From positions 2,046,001 to 2,110,000 of the forward strand of contig CP071306.1 of assembly GCA_027563145.1 (NCBI GenBank): 64,000 nucleotides of DNA, read 5' to 3'. The DNA is from Halocatena halophila (GTDB lineage: Archaea; Halobacteriota; Halobacteria; Halobacteriales; Haloarculaceae). Numbering within the stretch: the stretch's first letter is position 1; each line of letters opens with the position of its first letter. This document shows positions 55,217 to 63,376 of this stretch, piece by piece. The notes under the pieces were generated by a model, which was not told the origin of the DNA, made no database searches, and was given only the letters and a program-made list of their open reading frames with translations. A program made the translations under genes and the position numbers.

Positions 55217-56175
55217 CGATCTACCCCCTCGCCGATAGCCTCATGATACGCCTTGTCCGCCGCGTCAGCATCCCCCTCCCGACGCAGCCGACTGGCACGG
55301 CGGACATGCTCCCTTGCCTCTCTCGCCATCTCAATTGCTTCCCGTCGTTCACCGGGATCCATTTCCGCGTCAATCCGTTGATCATACACTGGTTCCCGCG
55401 TTCCGTTTGAGATTCGGCGTGGCAATTGTTCAAAGAAGCCTTCCACCAACTCCGTCGTTGACGCATCCTTGTTTGGGTGCGTGCGGACGTAATGGTACGC
55501 CATCACCTCCGCATGATAGGAGGATACAGGGGACCCGTTGCTGTCGTTAAATTTCTTCGCAATCCGAGCCACCTTTTGCAGCCGTCCACCCCGCGCTTGG
55601 TCAACAGCATCGAACTGGTTCTTGTACTGCCGGGGATTCGTCTTCATCCACGACTGGCCCTCGCTGTACGAGTCCGGAATTACGTAGCCATTCCTGGTCC
55701 GGAACGCCGGTGCCACTTCAGCCGTAAAATCGTGGAACTTTACGGCAACCACATTTCGGTCGATACTGACATCGGAGTTTGGATATCGCTTATCTAACGC
55801 TCTCCTCACCGCCTGCAGACAGTTTCGTGCCCCGTTCTCGTCCTGTCGCCATTGTCCGTGCTCGCTTTCGTCGAGCACGACCATGATGTCCGTATCCGAG
55901 TCTTGATCCAGTGGCCCGACCATAGTCCCCCGCGTATGCGAACCGAACTGATGACTTCCCTCCACTTCCAGCTCCTCATCCAGCACATCATCGAGTCGTT
56001 GACGTCGCTCATCGATTAGCTTGCCTTGTCGATCTGTGATTCCGGCCTTATCGGCGTACTCGTCGATCGACGTCTGGTCATCGTCTTGCTCAGCTGCGGA
56101 CACGTCAACCCCCCTACCGCCACCGTTTGCACCGGTGATACTATATCGCGAGGGGGGCGAAATTCCGCTTCCCAT
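55213..56175 (-). CDS. CD-NTase (cGAS/DncV-like nucleotidyltransferase)
   Basis: A 320-residue enzyme with the nucleotidyltransferase motif at residues 78-96: GSHTRGT followed by DTDIMVVLDE, giving GS and DxD (Asp94, Asp96). The third acidic position falls in FTAEVAPAF (Glu153), where Asp is more usual. SMODS features follow: RNGYVIPDSYSEGQSWM and LQKVARIAKKFND. Such enzymes make cyclic di- or trinucleotides when phage infection is sensed. The ATG at 56175 lies one base after the TGT-like gene's stop; an upstream TTG at 56211 is in frame but would overlap it. Cap2/Cap3 and HORMA/TRIP13 partners are absent. Confidence 0.85.
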   Translation of the reverse strand: MGSGISPPSRYSITGANGGGRGVDVSAAEQDDDQTSIDEYADKAGITDRQGKLIDERRQRLDDVLDEELEVEGSHQFGSHTRGTMVGPLDQDSDTDIMVVLDESEHGQWRQDENGARNCLQAVRRALDKRYPNSDVSIDRNVVAVKFHDFTAEVAPAFRTRNGYVIPDSYSEGQSWMKTNPRQYKNQFDAVDQARGGRLQKVARIAKKFNDSNGSPVSSYHAEVMAYHYVRTHPNKDASTTELVEGFFEQLPRRISNGTREPVYDQRIDAEMDPGERREAIEMAREAREHVRRASRLRREGDADAADKAYHEAIGEGVDR

Positions 56176-56176
56176 G

Positions 56177-56950
56177 CTATGTCCACCCCCGAACAGGGAA
56201 GTAGGCCTCAAGCGGAGTCTGTCCGATGCTGAGTGCAGACCGAACCCTGGTCGCCCACTGCTCGTATTGCTGCACGGCTACAGCAGTCGGCTCCGAGCCA
56301 ACGTCGGTGACGCGACGCCAACGCTGTCCGGCAGCACCGGAAACGACGGGGGGAAGCCGTGGCAGCAGGTTCTCTGACTGCAGGCCGATCACTATGATAT
56401 CGTTTGGCTCGTATTCGATCGCGATCCTTTGAAGGCGTTCCAGCAGTGCTGGGAAACGGTACCCGTACAAGAAGTATTGCGCGCCGTAGTATGCAACCTT
56501 GTCTATGTCGTGGGAATCGAAGACCTCGTAACAGATATCACGTTCGTACGGCGACTCACCTTTCACTAGGGGGATGGGTTCGATGTTCTGGTCACGGTAC
56601 TGTGGGATGACGTTCGCCAGATTCGAAGCATAGTTGTGAACTGTTTCGACACGGAGTGACTGCGGATCATCGTTGTATATCGGAGTGTCGCACGGAATGA
56701 TGGCGCTGGCGCCATATTCTGTGCCCACAGTGACTTCACGGTCCGCGAACCAGAGTTCAAGATTCTCGTCGTCAAACGTTGATGTAAGAATGATGTCAAC
56801 CCCGAGTTCGTCCGGTGTCCATTCGTTTTGTTGGAAGCGGTAGACGTACTGCTCGTCGATCATAGCGGTCTTGATAGACGATGTCTGCTGCACCACAGCG
56901 ACCTGTGAGAGTTTTGGTTCAAGCCGAGGGATGGGACCAGTAACTTCCAT
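56177..56950 (-). CDS. TGT-like TIM-barrel protein (tentative), first gene of the CBASS-like operon
   Basis: A 257-residue protein with no signal peptide or helix. ASAIIPCDTPIYNDDPQS and NIEPIPLVKGESPYERDICY are followed by DKVAYYGAQYFLYGYRFPAL and NDIIVIGLQSENLLPRLPPV. This spacing of barrel strands, with GLQSENLLPRLPP after the last strand, recalls tRNA-guanine transglycosylase-like proteins. TGT-like proteins (Cap10) are part of type IV CBASS, where their exact job is unclear. The identification rests on pattern only. It leads an operon with the CD-NTase one base downstream and is divergent from the TrmB-type gene. Confidence 0.5.
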   Translation of the reverse strand: MEVTGPIPRLEPKLSQVAVVQQTSSIKTAMIDEQYVYRFQQNEWTPDELGVDIILTSTFDDENLELWFADREVTVGTEYGASAIIPCDTPIYNDDPQSLRVETVHNYASNLANVIPQYRDQNIEPIPLVKGESPYERDICYEVFDSHDIDKVAYYGAQYFLYGYRFPALLERLQRIAIEYEPNDIIVIGLQSENLLPRLPPVVSGAAGQRWRRVTDVGSEPTAVAVQQYEQWATRVRSALSIGQTPLEAYFPVRGWT

Positions 56951-57004
56951 CTACTGATCCACCTGCCGGGACGCGAAACGACCAAGAATTGTGGAGTGAT
57001 GAGC

Positions 57005-57046
57005 CATCTGCATATGTTTACTCGTGATGTCATTTGCATATACGAG
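57005..57046. promoter_or_regulatory. Repeated CAT(C/T)TGCATAT element, possible operator
   Basis: CATCTGCATAT at 57005-57015 recurs as CATTTGCATAT at 57031-57041, 26 bases apart, one mismatch in eleven. CTCGT (57021-57025) and ACGAG (57042-57046) are inverted around the second copy. The pair lies in the divergent promoter region of the TGT-like and TrmB-type genes, so it is a candidate binding site for the latter. Confidence 0.4.
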
Positions 57047-57141
57047 AGGGAGGAAAATGAAAGGCTAGTTAAACAACTGCTTGTGGTATAATATTCTTTC
57101 AACTCGAAACGTTTACAGCACAACAATGTAAGTTGTGGTTC

Positions 57142-57882
57142 ATGGCTGATCTCGACGAAATTCTGCAGGATGTGATGGAGTGGGGCCAGTACCACGCGGC
57201 GGTGTACCGGACACTGGTCGAACGCGGGGCACTTGAACCGACTGACGTGTCTACGTGGTCGGACGTTCCGCAGGGTCGGGTATACGATATCTTGGACGAC
57301 CTATTCCGAGAAGGGGCGGTCAAGAAACAGAGCGACTATCCTACAACCTACGTGGCGCAGCACCCTGAGAAGATCATCAACCGAAAAGAAGAGGAATTCG
57401 TCGAGAAAGCGACAGATGCCAAACAACGACTGTTCCAGACGTACGAGGTCAATTTCACCGAGGATCTTGGACGGAACCCGGCATGGGTGGTGGCCGGCCG
57501 GTCTGGCGTCGTCGATCAGATTCGCGAACAGCTCGAACTAGCAGAATCACGTATCGACGCGCTCGAAACGGAACCCTGGTTCGGAGACGATGATGTTGAT
57601 CTCATCCAGTCGATCGCGACCGACGGGTGTGATGTCCGGCTTGTCGGCCGATCAGGGACAGAAGATGAACTCGAACCACTTGCCGATTCTGCGGTCAGCG
57701 TCCGGCACTCGACAGAGGTAAAAACGTCGTTCTATTTGATTGACGATGACCGAGTAATACTGAATATCGATCGGGGTGACACCGGGATCGTGTTCCGGGA
57801 TACTACCATAGCAACTATTTTATCTACAGAATTCAAGGATACATTTAATTCAGCGTCAAAGGTGATCACTTCCGATGCATAG
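57142..57882 (+). CDS. TrmB-family regulator
   Basis: A 246-residue protein. The N-terminal winged helix is YHAAVYRTLVERGALEPTDV with VPQGRVYDILDDLFREGAVK, a short coiled-coil follows (NRKEEEFVEKATDAKQRLFQ), and the C-terminal effector-like part (DVDLIQSIATDGCDVRLVGR; DDDRVILNIDRGD) resembles the PLD-like sensor of TrmB proteins. Most TrmB regulators bind sugars. This one is divergent from the CD-NTase operon and overlaps a Panacea-like gene by eight bases, so it probably controls the island. The ATG at 57142 is used. Confidence 0.8.
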   Translation: MADLDEILQDVMEWGQYHAAVYRTLVERGALEPTDVSTWSDVPQGRVYDILDDLFREGAVKKQSDYPTTYVAQHPEKIINRKEEEFVEKATDAKQRLFQTYEVNFTEDLGRNPAWVVAGRSGVVDQIREQLELAESRIDALETEPWFGDDDVDLIQSIATDGCDVRLVGRSGTEDELEPLADSAVSVRHSTEVKTSFYLIDDDRVILNIDRGDTGIVFRDTTIATILSTEFKDTFNSASKVITSDA

Positions 57883-58330
57883 CAAACTCCTGCCATTGGC
57901 ATTAATGTACGCTAACAACGGAAAGTCAATCGAGGGCCGGACACGACTGCAGAAGATGGTGTTTCTCATGCAAAAAGAACTCAAGAAGCCCGATCAGCCG
58001 GGAGATTTCGGGAAGGGATACAATTTTATTCCCTATGATTACGGTCCATTCTCCAAGGAACTTTATGACGATCTGGATGTCATGGTTGAGCAGGATTTCG
58101 TGGACGATACTGAAGTACCGCTACAGTCGGGAAAAGTAAAATACGTCTATGAAATTAAGAAGGATGGAGAAAAACTGGTGAATTCTGAGGCTGAGAAGTG
58201 GGACGACGTAGAAGCGATAATACAGCTAGCGCAAGAGATTAAGCAAGAGTACAATAATATGCTGCTTTCAGAACTTATTGAATTCGTGTATTCTGAGTAT
58301 CCAGATTACGCCGAACGTAGTGTCTATTGA
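57875..58330 (+). CDS. YwgA/Panacea (SocA-like) protein
   Basis: A 151-residue protein with GRTRLQKMVFLMQKELKK and NFIPYDYGPFSKELYDDLDV, the signature block of the YwgA/Panacea group. Panacea domains act as antitoxins or adaptor-like protectors in several toxin-antitoxin systems; the role of YwgA itself is unknown. The gene overlaps the TrmB-type gene by eight bases and is AT-richer than its neighbours. With no obvious toxin beside it, it may serve the neighbouring defence genes. Confidence 0.7.
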   Translation: MHSKLLPLALMYANNGKSIEGRTRLQKMVFLMQKELKKPDQPGDFGKGYNFIPYDYGPFSKELYDDLDVMVEQDFVDDTEVPLQSGKVKYVYEIKKDGEKLVNSEAEKWDDVEAIIQLAQEIKQEYNNMLLSELIEFVYSEYPDYAERSVY

Positions 58331-58394
58331 GCTTATTAGATATAATATCAAATACAATCAATGTCAATAATTGTATAGGGGGGATGTGTTATCA

Positions 58395-58790
58395 TTATAT
58401 ATGGGTGAAATTATTCTGGGTTCTGGAGATCTTGATCTCCAGGATGATGATGACCAGAGACCCTATCAGGACGGTTGCGTTTTTCCAGTCCAGCCCGGCA
58501 AACAGCATTGCAACGATCATCACGGGAACCAGTGCACCGGCGGCGAGCGGTTCAAGCCGCCCGATGAGAAAGAGCACAATCGCCAGCACCTGAATCGAGC
58601 CCGCAATAACGACCATCAGTCCCGGAAGGGGAATGCCAAGCGCGTCGAAAAGCGAAACGGAGCGCTCGTACGTGAGTGCCTTGCTCATCGCTGGCTTCAG
58701 AAGGATCGCGATGAGTCCGAGCCGAAGTCCAAGACTGAGCAACCGAATGATTGTCTGCTGAGATTCCTCACTGCGATTGTTGTCATCCAT
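58395..58790 (-). CDS. DoxX-family membrane protein
   Basis: A 131-residue protein with about four helices. The family block is LGLRLGLIAILLKPAMSKAL near the start, then GIPLPGLMVVIAGSIQVLAI and VLIGSLVIIILEIK. DoxX proteins are linked to quinone-dependent oxidations or redox stress. The ATG at 58790 (MDDNNRSEESQQ) is taken; the frame upstream is not protein-like. It is divergent from an HxlR regulator, the common arrangement for redox-controlled DoxX genes. Confidence 0.78.
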   Translation of the reverse strand: MDDNNRSEESQQTIIRLLSLGLRLGLIAILLKPAMSKALTYERSVSLFDALGIPLPGLMVVIAGSIQVLAIVLFLIGRLEPLAAGALVPVMIVAMLFAGLDWKNATVLIGSLVIIILEIKISRTQNNFTHI

Positions 58791-58962
58791 ACTGAATCGT
58801 AGTGTTGCCACCGAATAAGCCTCAGCGACGGCCACACTGATGCACTGCGAGCACCCTGATGGGATTAATAATACTAATGGGATCAACTATGTGTACCGCC
58901 TAAGGATTGCTGTCCGCATAACAACGTGCTCATGGCTCCCCAGCATCTACAGCCCCTAACGA

Positions 58963-59319
58963 ATGCACAGCGCAACCGAAGACGAGGGGTGTGTGGCGGC
59001 GTGGTGTGCGGATGACGAATGGTGTTCAGTGACGTGTACGGCCCATCTCATCGGGCGAAAGTGGCATCCGGTCATCGTGCATCGACTGCTTGAGAACGGG
59101 CCGCTCGGATTCAGCGCCCTCAACGATGAAATCGAGAGGATCTCCAGCACGATGCTCTCGAACAGTCTCGAAGATCTTGAGGAAAAGGAGCTGGTCAACC
59201 GGGCGATTATCAACGAGAAACCGTTCCGCGTCGAGTATTCACTCACCGAGCAGGGCGCTGCACTTGAACCCGTGATCGAGGCCATGGCCGCCTGGGGAGA
59301 GGGCTATCTTCGCGCCTGA
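58963..59319 (+). CDS. HxlR-type winged-helix regulator
   Basis: A 118-residue protein with the HxlR core: CTAHLIGRKWHPVIVHRLLE, GPLGFSALNDEIERISSTML and SLEDLEEKELVNRAIINEKP. The three N-terminal cysteines (EGCVAAWCADDEWCSVTC holds four) hint at thiol or metal sensing. It is divergent from the DoxX gene and likely represses it. Confidence 0.88.
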   Translation: MHSATEDEGCVAAWCADDEWCSVTCTAHLIGRKWHPVIVHRLLENGPLGFSALNDEIERISSTMLSNSLEDLEEKELVNRAIINEKPFRVEYSLTEQGAALEPVIEAMAAWGEGYLRA

Positions 59320-59452
59320 ATGATCTAGGGACATCCAAAATAGCCCCTGACTGTGGTCTGTTGCTGTGAGGAGACCAGTTCACAATAGCCGTATATATCA
59401 ATCATATTTTATTTACGATTGTCTAATTGTGGATGGCATCTTCAGTCCAGCT

Positions 59453-61363
59453 GTGCCAACCCAACAGTCCAACCCACTCGATCGGAGCAGACGGGAATTC
59501 CTTCGCGATGCAATCACGACGGTCTCAATCGCCGGCGTAGCTGGCACAGGACTCGCCAGTGGAGCGCACCCCCAGGGACGCGGACCAACCGGTGGGGATC
59601 CGTTCACGCTTGGTGTGGCGTCGGGTGATCCGCTGCCGGAGTCAGTCGTACTCTGGACACGACTCGCGACCGATCCGCTCGAACCGGACGGCGGACTGGG
59701 TGAGAACCAGTATCCGGTCCGATGGACGATTTCGACCGACGAAACGCTAACAAACGTCGTTGGAAGTGGAACGACGCAAGCCCGTCCCGAGTATGGGCAC
59801 TCGATCCACATCGACGTGCGCGGGCTTGCTCCGAACACGGAGTACTACTACCAGTTCGCGGTTGGTCCTCACCGTAGTCCAATCGGGCGGACGAAGACAG
59901 CACCGGCTCCCGACGAGTCGGTCGATGCGTTTTCATTTGCGTTCGCCTCGTGTCAGCACTATCCGACCGGGTACTACACCGCACACGCGCATCTCGCCGA
60001 AGAGGAGCTTGATCTCGCGATCCACCTCGGCGATTACATCTACGAGGGTGGCAATGATGGCTCGCTGGATCGAGCGCACGAACCATCACACGAGATCGAA
60101 ACGCTGGACGACTACCGCGTGCGGGAAGCCCAGTACAAAACGGATCCCGATCTGCAGGCCGCACACGCCTCTTGTCCGTGGGTCGTCACCTGGGACGACC
60201 ACGAAGTGGAAAACAACTACGCCGATGCGATTTCTGAGAACGACGATCCGACGGATGCGTTCTTAGCGCGGCGGGCGAACGCCTACCAGGCGTACTTCGA
60301 ACACCAGCCGCTGCGACCATCACGAATCCCTGATGGTCCGAATCTCCCGCTGTATCGCCGGCTCTCCTTTGGTGGTCTGCTTGATCTGCATGTGCTCGAC
60401 ACCCGCCAGTATCGTGACGATCAGGTGTATTCGGAGAATGAGGCTGGAGATCCGGATCGCACGCTGCTCGGTGACGAACAGGAGCAGTGGTTGCTAGCGG
60501 GGCTGGAGGGATCGACTGCACAGTGGAACGTGCTCGCCAATCAGGTACCGTTCGCCGCAACTGATGAGAATCCGAATCCGGACGTCCAGGAGTTTGGTGG
60601 CGGCGATAAGTGGGACGGATACCGGGCTGACCGCCAGTCGCTGTTGGATGTCATGGCCGCTGATTCTGCGCTGAATCCCGTCGTCATCACCGGTGATGTC
60701 CATCGGAACTATGCGTACGATCTGAAAGCCGACTTCACCGACCCAGAGTCTCCAATCGTCGGCACGGAGTACATCTGCACGTCGATCTCATCGTTCGGCG
60801 ATGGAAGCGGGATGACGAGCTACGGGTCGTCGGTTGGTGAACCCTGGCAGCGGTTCTACAACGACGAACGGGGCTACGTCCGCTGTACGATCACTGAAGA
60901 GGAGTTCCGGACGGACTATCGCGTCGTTTCCACGGTTGAGGCACCGACCGCAGACGTCACGACCCGGGCGACGTTTACGACGGCCGCCGGTAACCCTGGT
61001 GCGAGGCTCGCATCCGAACATCCGTCTGGGACAGCGATCGAAATCACCGACGTGAATCCCGATCAGAACGGCGATCTCACCAACGAGTACGTCGAACTCC
61101 AGAACACTGGCAGCGACTCGATCGATCTGGCGGGATTTCAGGTCAGTTTCGAGGGTGGGTACAGCCAGTTCTACACCTTCGACGAGCTCGTTCTTGAACC
61201 GGGGTCTACGGTTACCGTCCACAACGGAACCGGCGAGGAGACGGATGCGACGCGATTCGCCGATTTTGGTGGCCCGGTGTTGAACAACAGCACGCCCGAC
61301 GTGGTCGTCGTTGCGTCCCCTGACGGGATCGTTCTCGATGAAGCGTCGTATTCGCCGGTCTAA
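59453..61363 (+). CDS. Secreted PhoD-type alkaline phosphatase with lamin-tail domain
   Basis: A 636-residue paralogue of the phosphatase at 18.3 kb. A Tat signal (RSRREFLRDAITTVSIAGV) precedes the N-domain (TLGVASGDPLPESVVLWTRL) and the PhoD domain (FASCQHYPTGYYTAHAHLAE; IHLGDYIYEGG; VVTWDDHEVENNYAD; VVITGDVHRNYAYD). The extra C-terminal 110 residues form a lamin-tail domain (IEITDVNPDQNGDLTNEYVE; SIDLAGFQVSFEGGYSQF; LEPGSTVTVHNGTG). The GTG at 59453 is taken because ATTTTATT lies about 40 bases upstream and the Tat motif sits at a normal distance; other in-frame starts lie upstream. Confidence 0.9.
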   Translation: MPTQQSNPLDRSRREFLRDAITTVSIAGVAGTGLASGAHPQGRGPTGGDPFTLGVASGDPLPESVVLWTRLATDPLEPDGGLGENQYPVRWTISTDETLTNVVGSGTTQARPEYGHSIHIDVRGLAPNTEYYYQFAVGPHRSPIGRTKTAPAPDESVDAFSFAFASCQHYPTGYYTAHAHLAEEELDLAIHLGDYIYEGGNDGSLDRAHEPSHEIETLDDYRVREAQYKTDPDLQAAHASCPWVVTWDDHEVENNYADAISENDDPTDAFLARRANAYQAYFEHQPLRPSRIPDGPNLPLYRRLSFGGLLDLHVLDTRQYRDDQVYSENEAGDPDRTLLGDEQEQWLLAGLEGSTAQWNVLANQVPFAATDENPNPDVQEFGGGDKWDGYRADRQSLLDVMAADSALNPVVITGDVHRNYAYDLKADFTDPESPIVGTEYICTSISSFGDGSGMTSYGSSVGEPWQRFYNDERGYVRCTITEEEFRTDYRVVSTVEAPTADVTTRATFTTAAGNPGARLASEHPSGTAIEITDVNPDQNGDLTNEYVELQNTGSDSIDLAGFQVSFEGGYSQFYTFDELVLEPGSTVTVHNGTGEETDATRFADFGGPVLNNSTPDVVVVASPDGIVLDEASYSPV

Positions 61364-61488
61364 GCTATCAGTTTCTGGTTTGGGGTGCGAAATCTGATTG
61401 CGAGTTTGATTGCTCGGACGTGGTATGACCGTATGTGATCATGATAGTCTGGTAAAGATTGAATAGGCAATACCAATAATCTATATTT

Positions 61489-61785
61489 GTGATTGATACT
61501 GCCCTCCTCTGGATCGCTTTGACAGCAACTGCGAGTGTTTTTGGCGCGTGTGTATTCTTCATTTACTACCGTAAAACGGGCAACGCAGACCTGCTTGCCG
61601 TTGCATGGGTGTTCGTCGGAATAGCTGGGAGTATCGAAATCAGCATGGCAAATGGATACTTGCCAGAAAATGAGTTTTTCAATGGACTCGTTGCTGGCTG
61701 TCTGGGTGTTGCAGTTGTCGTAGGGATTGTGGGTGTCCGACGATCGGGGACCGGGTTTCAGCTGTGGAACGACGATGTTAGATAG
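61489..61785 (+). CDS. Small membrane protein
   Basis: A 98-residue protein (GTG start) with three hydrophobic segments, about 5-28, 35-53 and 65-83, and an acidic loop (MANGYLPENEFFNG). No family recognised. The composition and the lack of other genes in the gap support it. Confidence 0.5.
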   Translation: MIDTALLWIALTATASVFGACVFFIYYRKTGNADLLAVAWVFVGIAGSIEISMANGYLPENEFFNGLVAGCLGVAVVVGIVGVRRSGTGFQLWNDDVR

Positions 61786-61886
61786 AATTTGATTCCACGC
61801 ACGCATCGATCATGCCTCTCGCCATGGGGTCTCTGTATAACGCTTTTACTCTACTTTCGCAATCGGATTCTCGTTGGATATCTCCA

Positions 61887-62274
61887 CTAGAACATCTCTC
61901 TGTGGTTGTGGATTTCAATACCGTCAATTCGTTCGAATCCGCTGTCAGCAGTAACGAGTGGAGCATTGAGCGAACGCGCAACGCCTGCGATCATCATATC
62001 AGGATGTTGTATTCGTTGTCCTTTCTCTTCTAGTTCGTCTCTAATGCGCACACTCAGGTGCGTGTGATGGCGTGTAGTCAATTCTGTCAATCCATGGCAA
62101 GTCGTCATCGATCAAAACGGGATTTCGTCCAAGTTTCACTGCTTCATGATACAGTTCGTAGAATCCAACAGACGTGAGGACGAAACTTTCGTCTGGATGG
62201 GCAAGCCGATACTCTTTCGCCACGAATTGGCCACGAAGAAAATCTGCACAAAAGCTACTATCGAGGACTTTCAC
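61887..62274 (-). pseudogene. VapC-type PIN-domain toxin, frameshifted
   Basis: From a GTG at 62274 the frame reads VLDSSFCADFLRG, then FVLTSVGFYELYHEAV, and stops at 62041. The protein resumes one frame over from about 62055 as VRIRDELEEKGQRIQHPDM, MIAGVARSLNAPLVTADSG and FERIDGIEIHNHREMF, ending at 61887. The four acidic PIN residues (in LDSS, YELYHE, HPDMM and TADSGF) are present across the shift. The start overlaps the vapB stop. A base gain near 62045-62060 is the simplest cause. It is probably inactive unless the shift is a sequencing error. Confidence 0.8.
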
Positions 62275-62482
62275 GATTCCGTCTCAAAATCATTGTCCAT
62301 CTCCTGCTTGACTTCATTGACCGATTCGTCGATAGCTGTATCACTCCACGCGCCGAATCCCGCTAGCGTATCATCGTCTGTCAATTCGCGCTCGATGACT
62401 GCATCGAAGCTTTCATCCCCCGTTTGCGGGCACGTAGTCTTCGCCACGTCTTTTCCGAAACACGAATTGTTTTATTGGCCAT
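62271..62482 (-). pseudogene. VapB-type antitoxin, frameshifted
   Basis: An ATG at 62482 gives MANKTIRVSEKTWRRLRARK and then loses frame at a run of five G near 62417. With a sixth G the text continues as DESFDAVIERELTDDDTLAG, FGAWSDTAIDESVNEVKQEM and DNDFETES, a normal VapB, with the TGA overlapping the vapC GTG. A stop in the original frame would end it after about 32 more, unrelated codons. Both partners of the pair are broken by separate one-base changes. Confidence 0.8.
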
Positions 62483-62650
62483 GTACACAGCAATATATAC
62501 GTTACGTAACTTTCGATGTTTCGCCAGCCACCGGCGTTCTGCAGACACCAACACACAGTTCACCGACACGGTCAACCGTCGTTCGAGACTCCCAATAGCC
62601 CACTCGACTGGATCGGCCGATTTTTAATCGATTTGCTCCAACAACTTTGT

Positions 62651-62977
62651 ATGAGCGAGTTCGACCCGGAGAAATTCGAGGAGAAATACGTCCACTACTT
62701 TCCTGAGCTCCAGGAGGCGTATAAGCGCGCGTTCGAGACGATGAATGAGGCGTACGATTCGGGACTGATTCACGCGATCGACCAGCAAGTGCTCAACGAG
62801 TCCGAACCGTTCTACGACGAGGGGACGTTCACGATCGAACTACCCGAGTCACCGGCCGACCGCGTGACTGGCGTCGTCGTCGATGAAGAAAAACTTGAGG
62901 CCGTCCTCGATCGCTACGTCACCGAACTACAGACCGAACTCCGCGGGGTCTTCGATCTTGAGGAGACGGCGAACTAG
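62651..62977 (+). CDS. DUF5783-family protein
   Basis: A 108-residue acidic protein (MSEFDPEKFEEKYVHYFPEL...) that matches the haloarchaeal DUF5783 family in wording and length; its function is unknown. It has no membrane segment. TTTTTAATCG, 23-32 bases before the ATG, marks a leaderless start at 62651; the longer frame upstream is not used. Confidence 0.85.
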   Translation: MSEFDPEKFEEKYVHYFPELQEAYKRAFETMNEAYDSGLIHAIDQQVLNESEPFYDEGTFTIELPESPADRVTGVVVDEEKLEAVLDRYVTELQTELRGVFDLEETAN

Positions 62978-63022
62978 TCGCTGGTGGAAAGCCCTAAGCC
63001 TCCCGAGACAAAAGATACCTCC

Positions 63023-63376
63023 ATGAGCACCGAAACGAAGCGGTCGGACGACGAGCTCCGGGAGGAAGTCACGAACTTCCTGCGTCGGAACTTCCCGCAG
63101 ATTCAGATGCACGGCGGGAGTGCAGCGATCCAGTATCTCGACGCCGAGAGCGGCGAGGTAACGGTTGCGCTCGGCGGTGCCTGCAGCGGCTGTGGCATTT
63201 CGCCAATGACGATCCAGGCTATCAAAAGCCGAATGGTCGCCGAAATCCCAGAGATCACTACGGTCAACGCCGAAGCTGGTGGCATGGGCGGCGGGATGGG
63301 CGATGGCTCACCGTCGTTCCCGGGCGAGATGACCAGCGATGAGGACACCGACGAAGGCCCACAGGCCCCGTTCTAA
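63023..63376 (+). CDS. NifU-like iron-sulfur scaffold protein
   Basis: A 117-residue NifU C-terminal-type protein that carries an Fe-S cluster and delivers it to client proteins. The CxxC site is in LGGACSGCGISPMTIQAIKS. The head FLRRNFPQIQMHGGSAAIQY is normal for archaeal members, and a Gly/Met-rich acidic tail follows. It lies 45 bases after the DUF5783 gene and overlaps the convergent panE stop by three bases. Confidence 0.9.
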   Translation: MSTETKRSDDELREEVTNFLRRNFPQIQMHGGSAAIQYLDAESGEVTVALGGACSGCGISPMTIQAIKSRMVAEIPEITTVNAEAGGMGGGMGDGSPSFPGEMTSDEDTDEGPQAPF

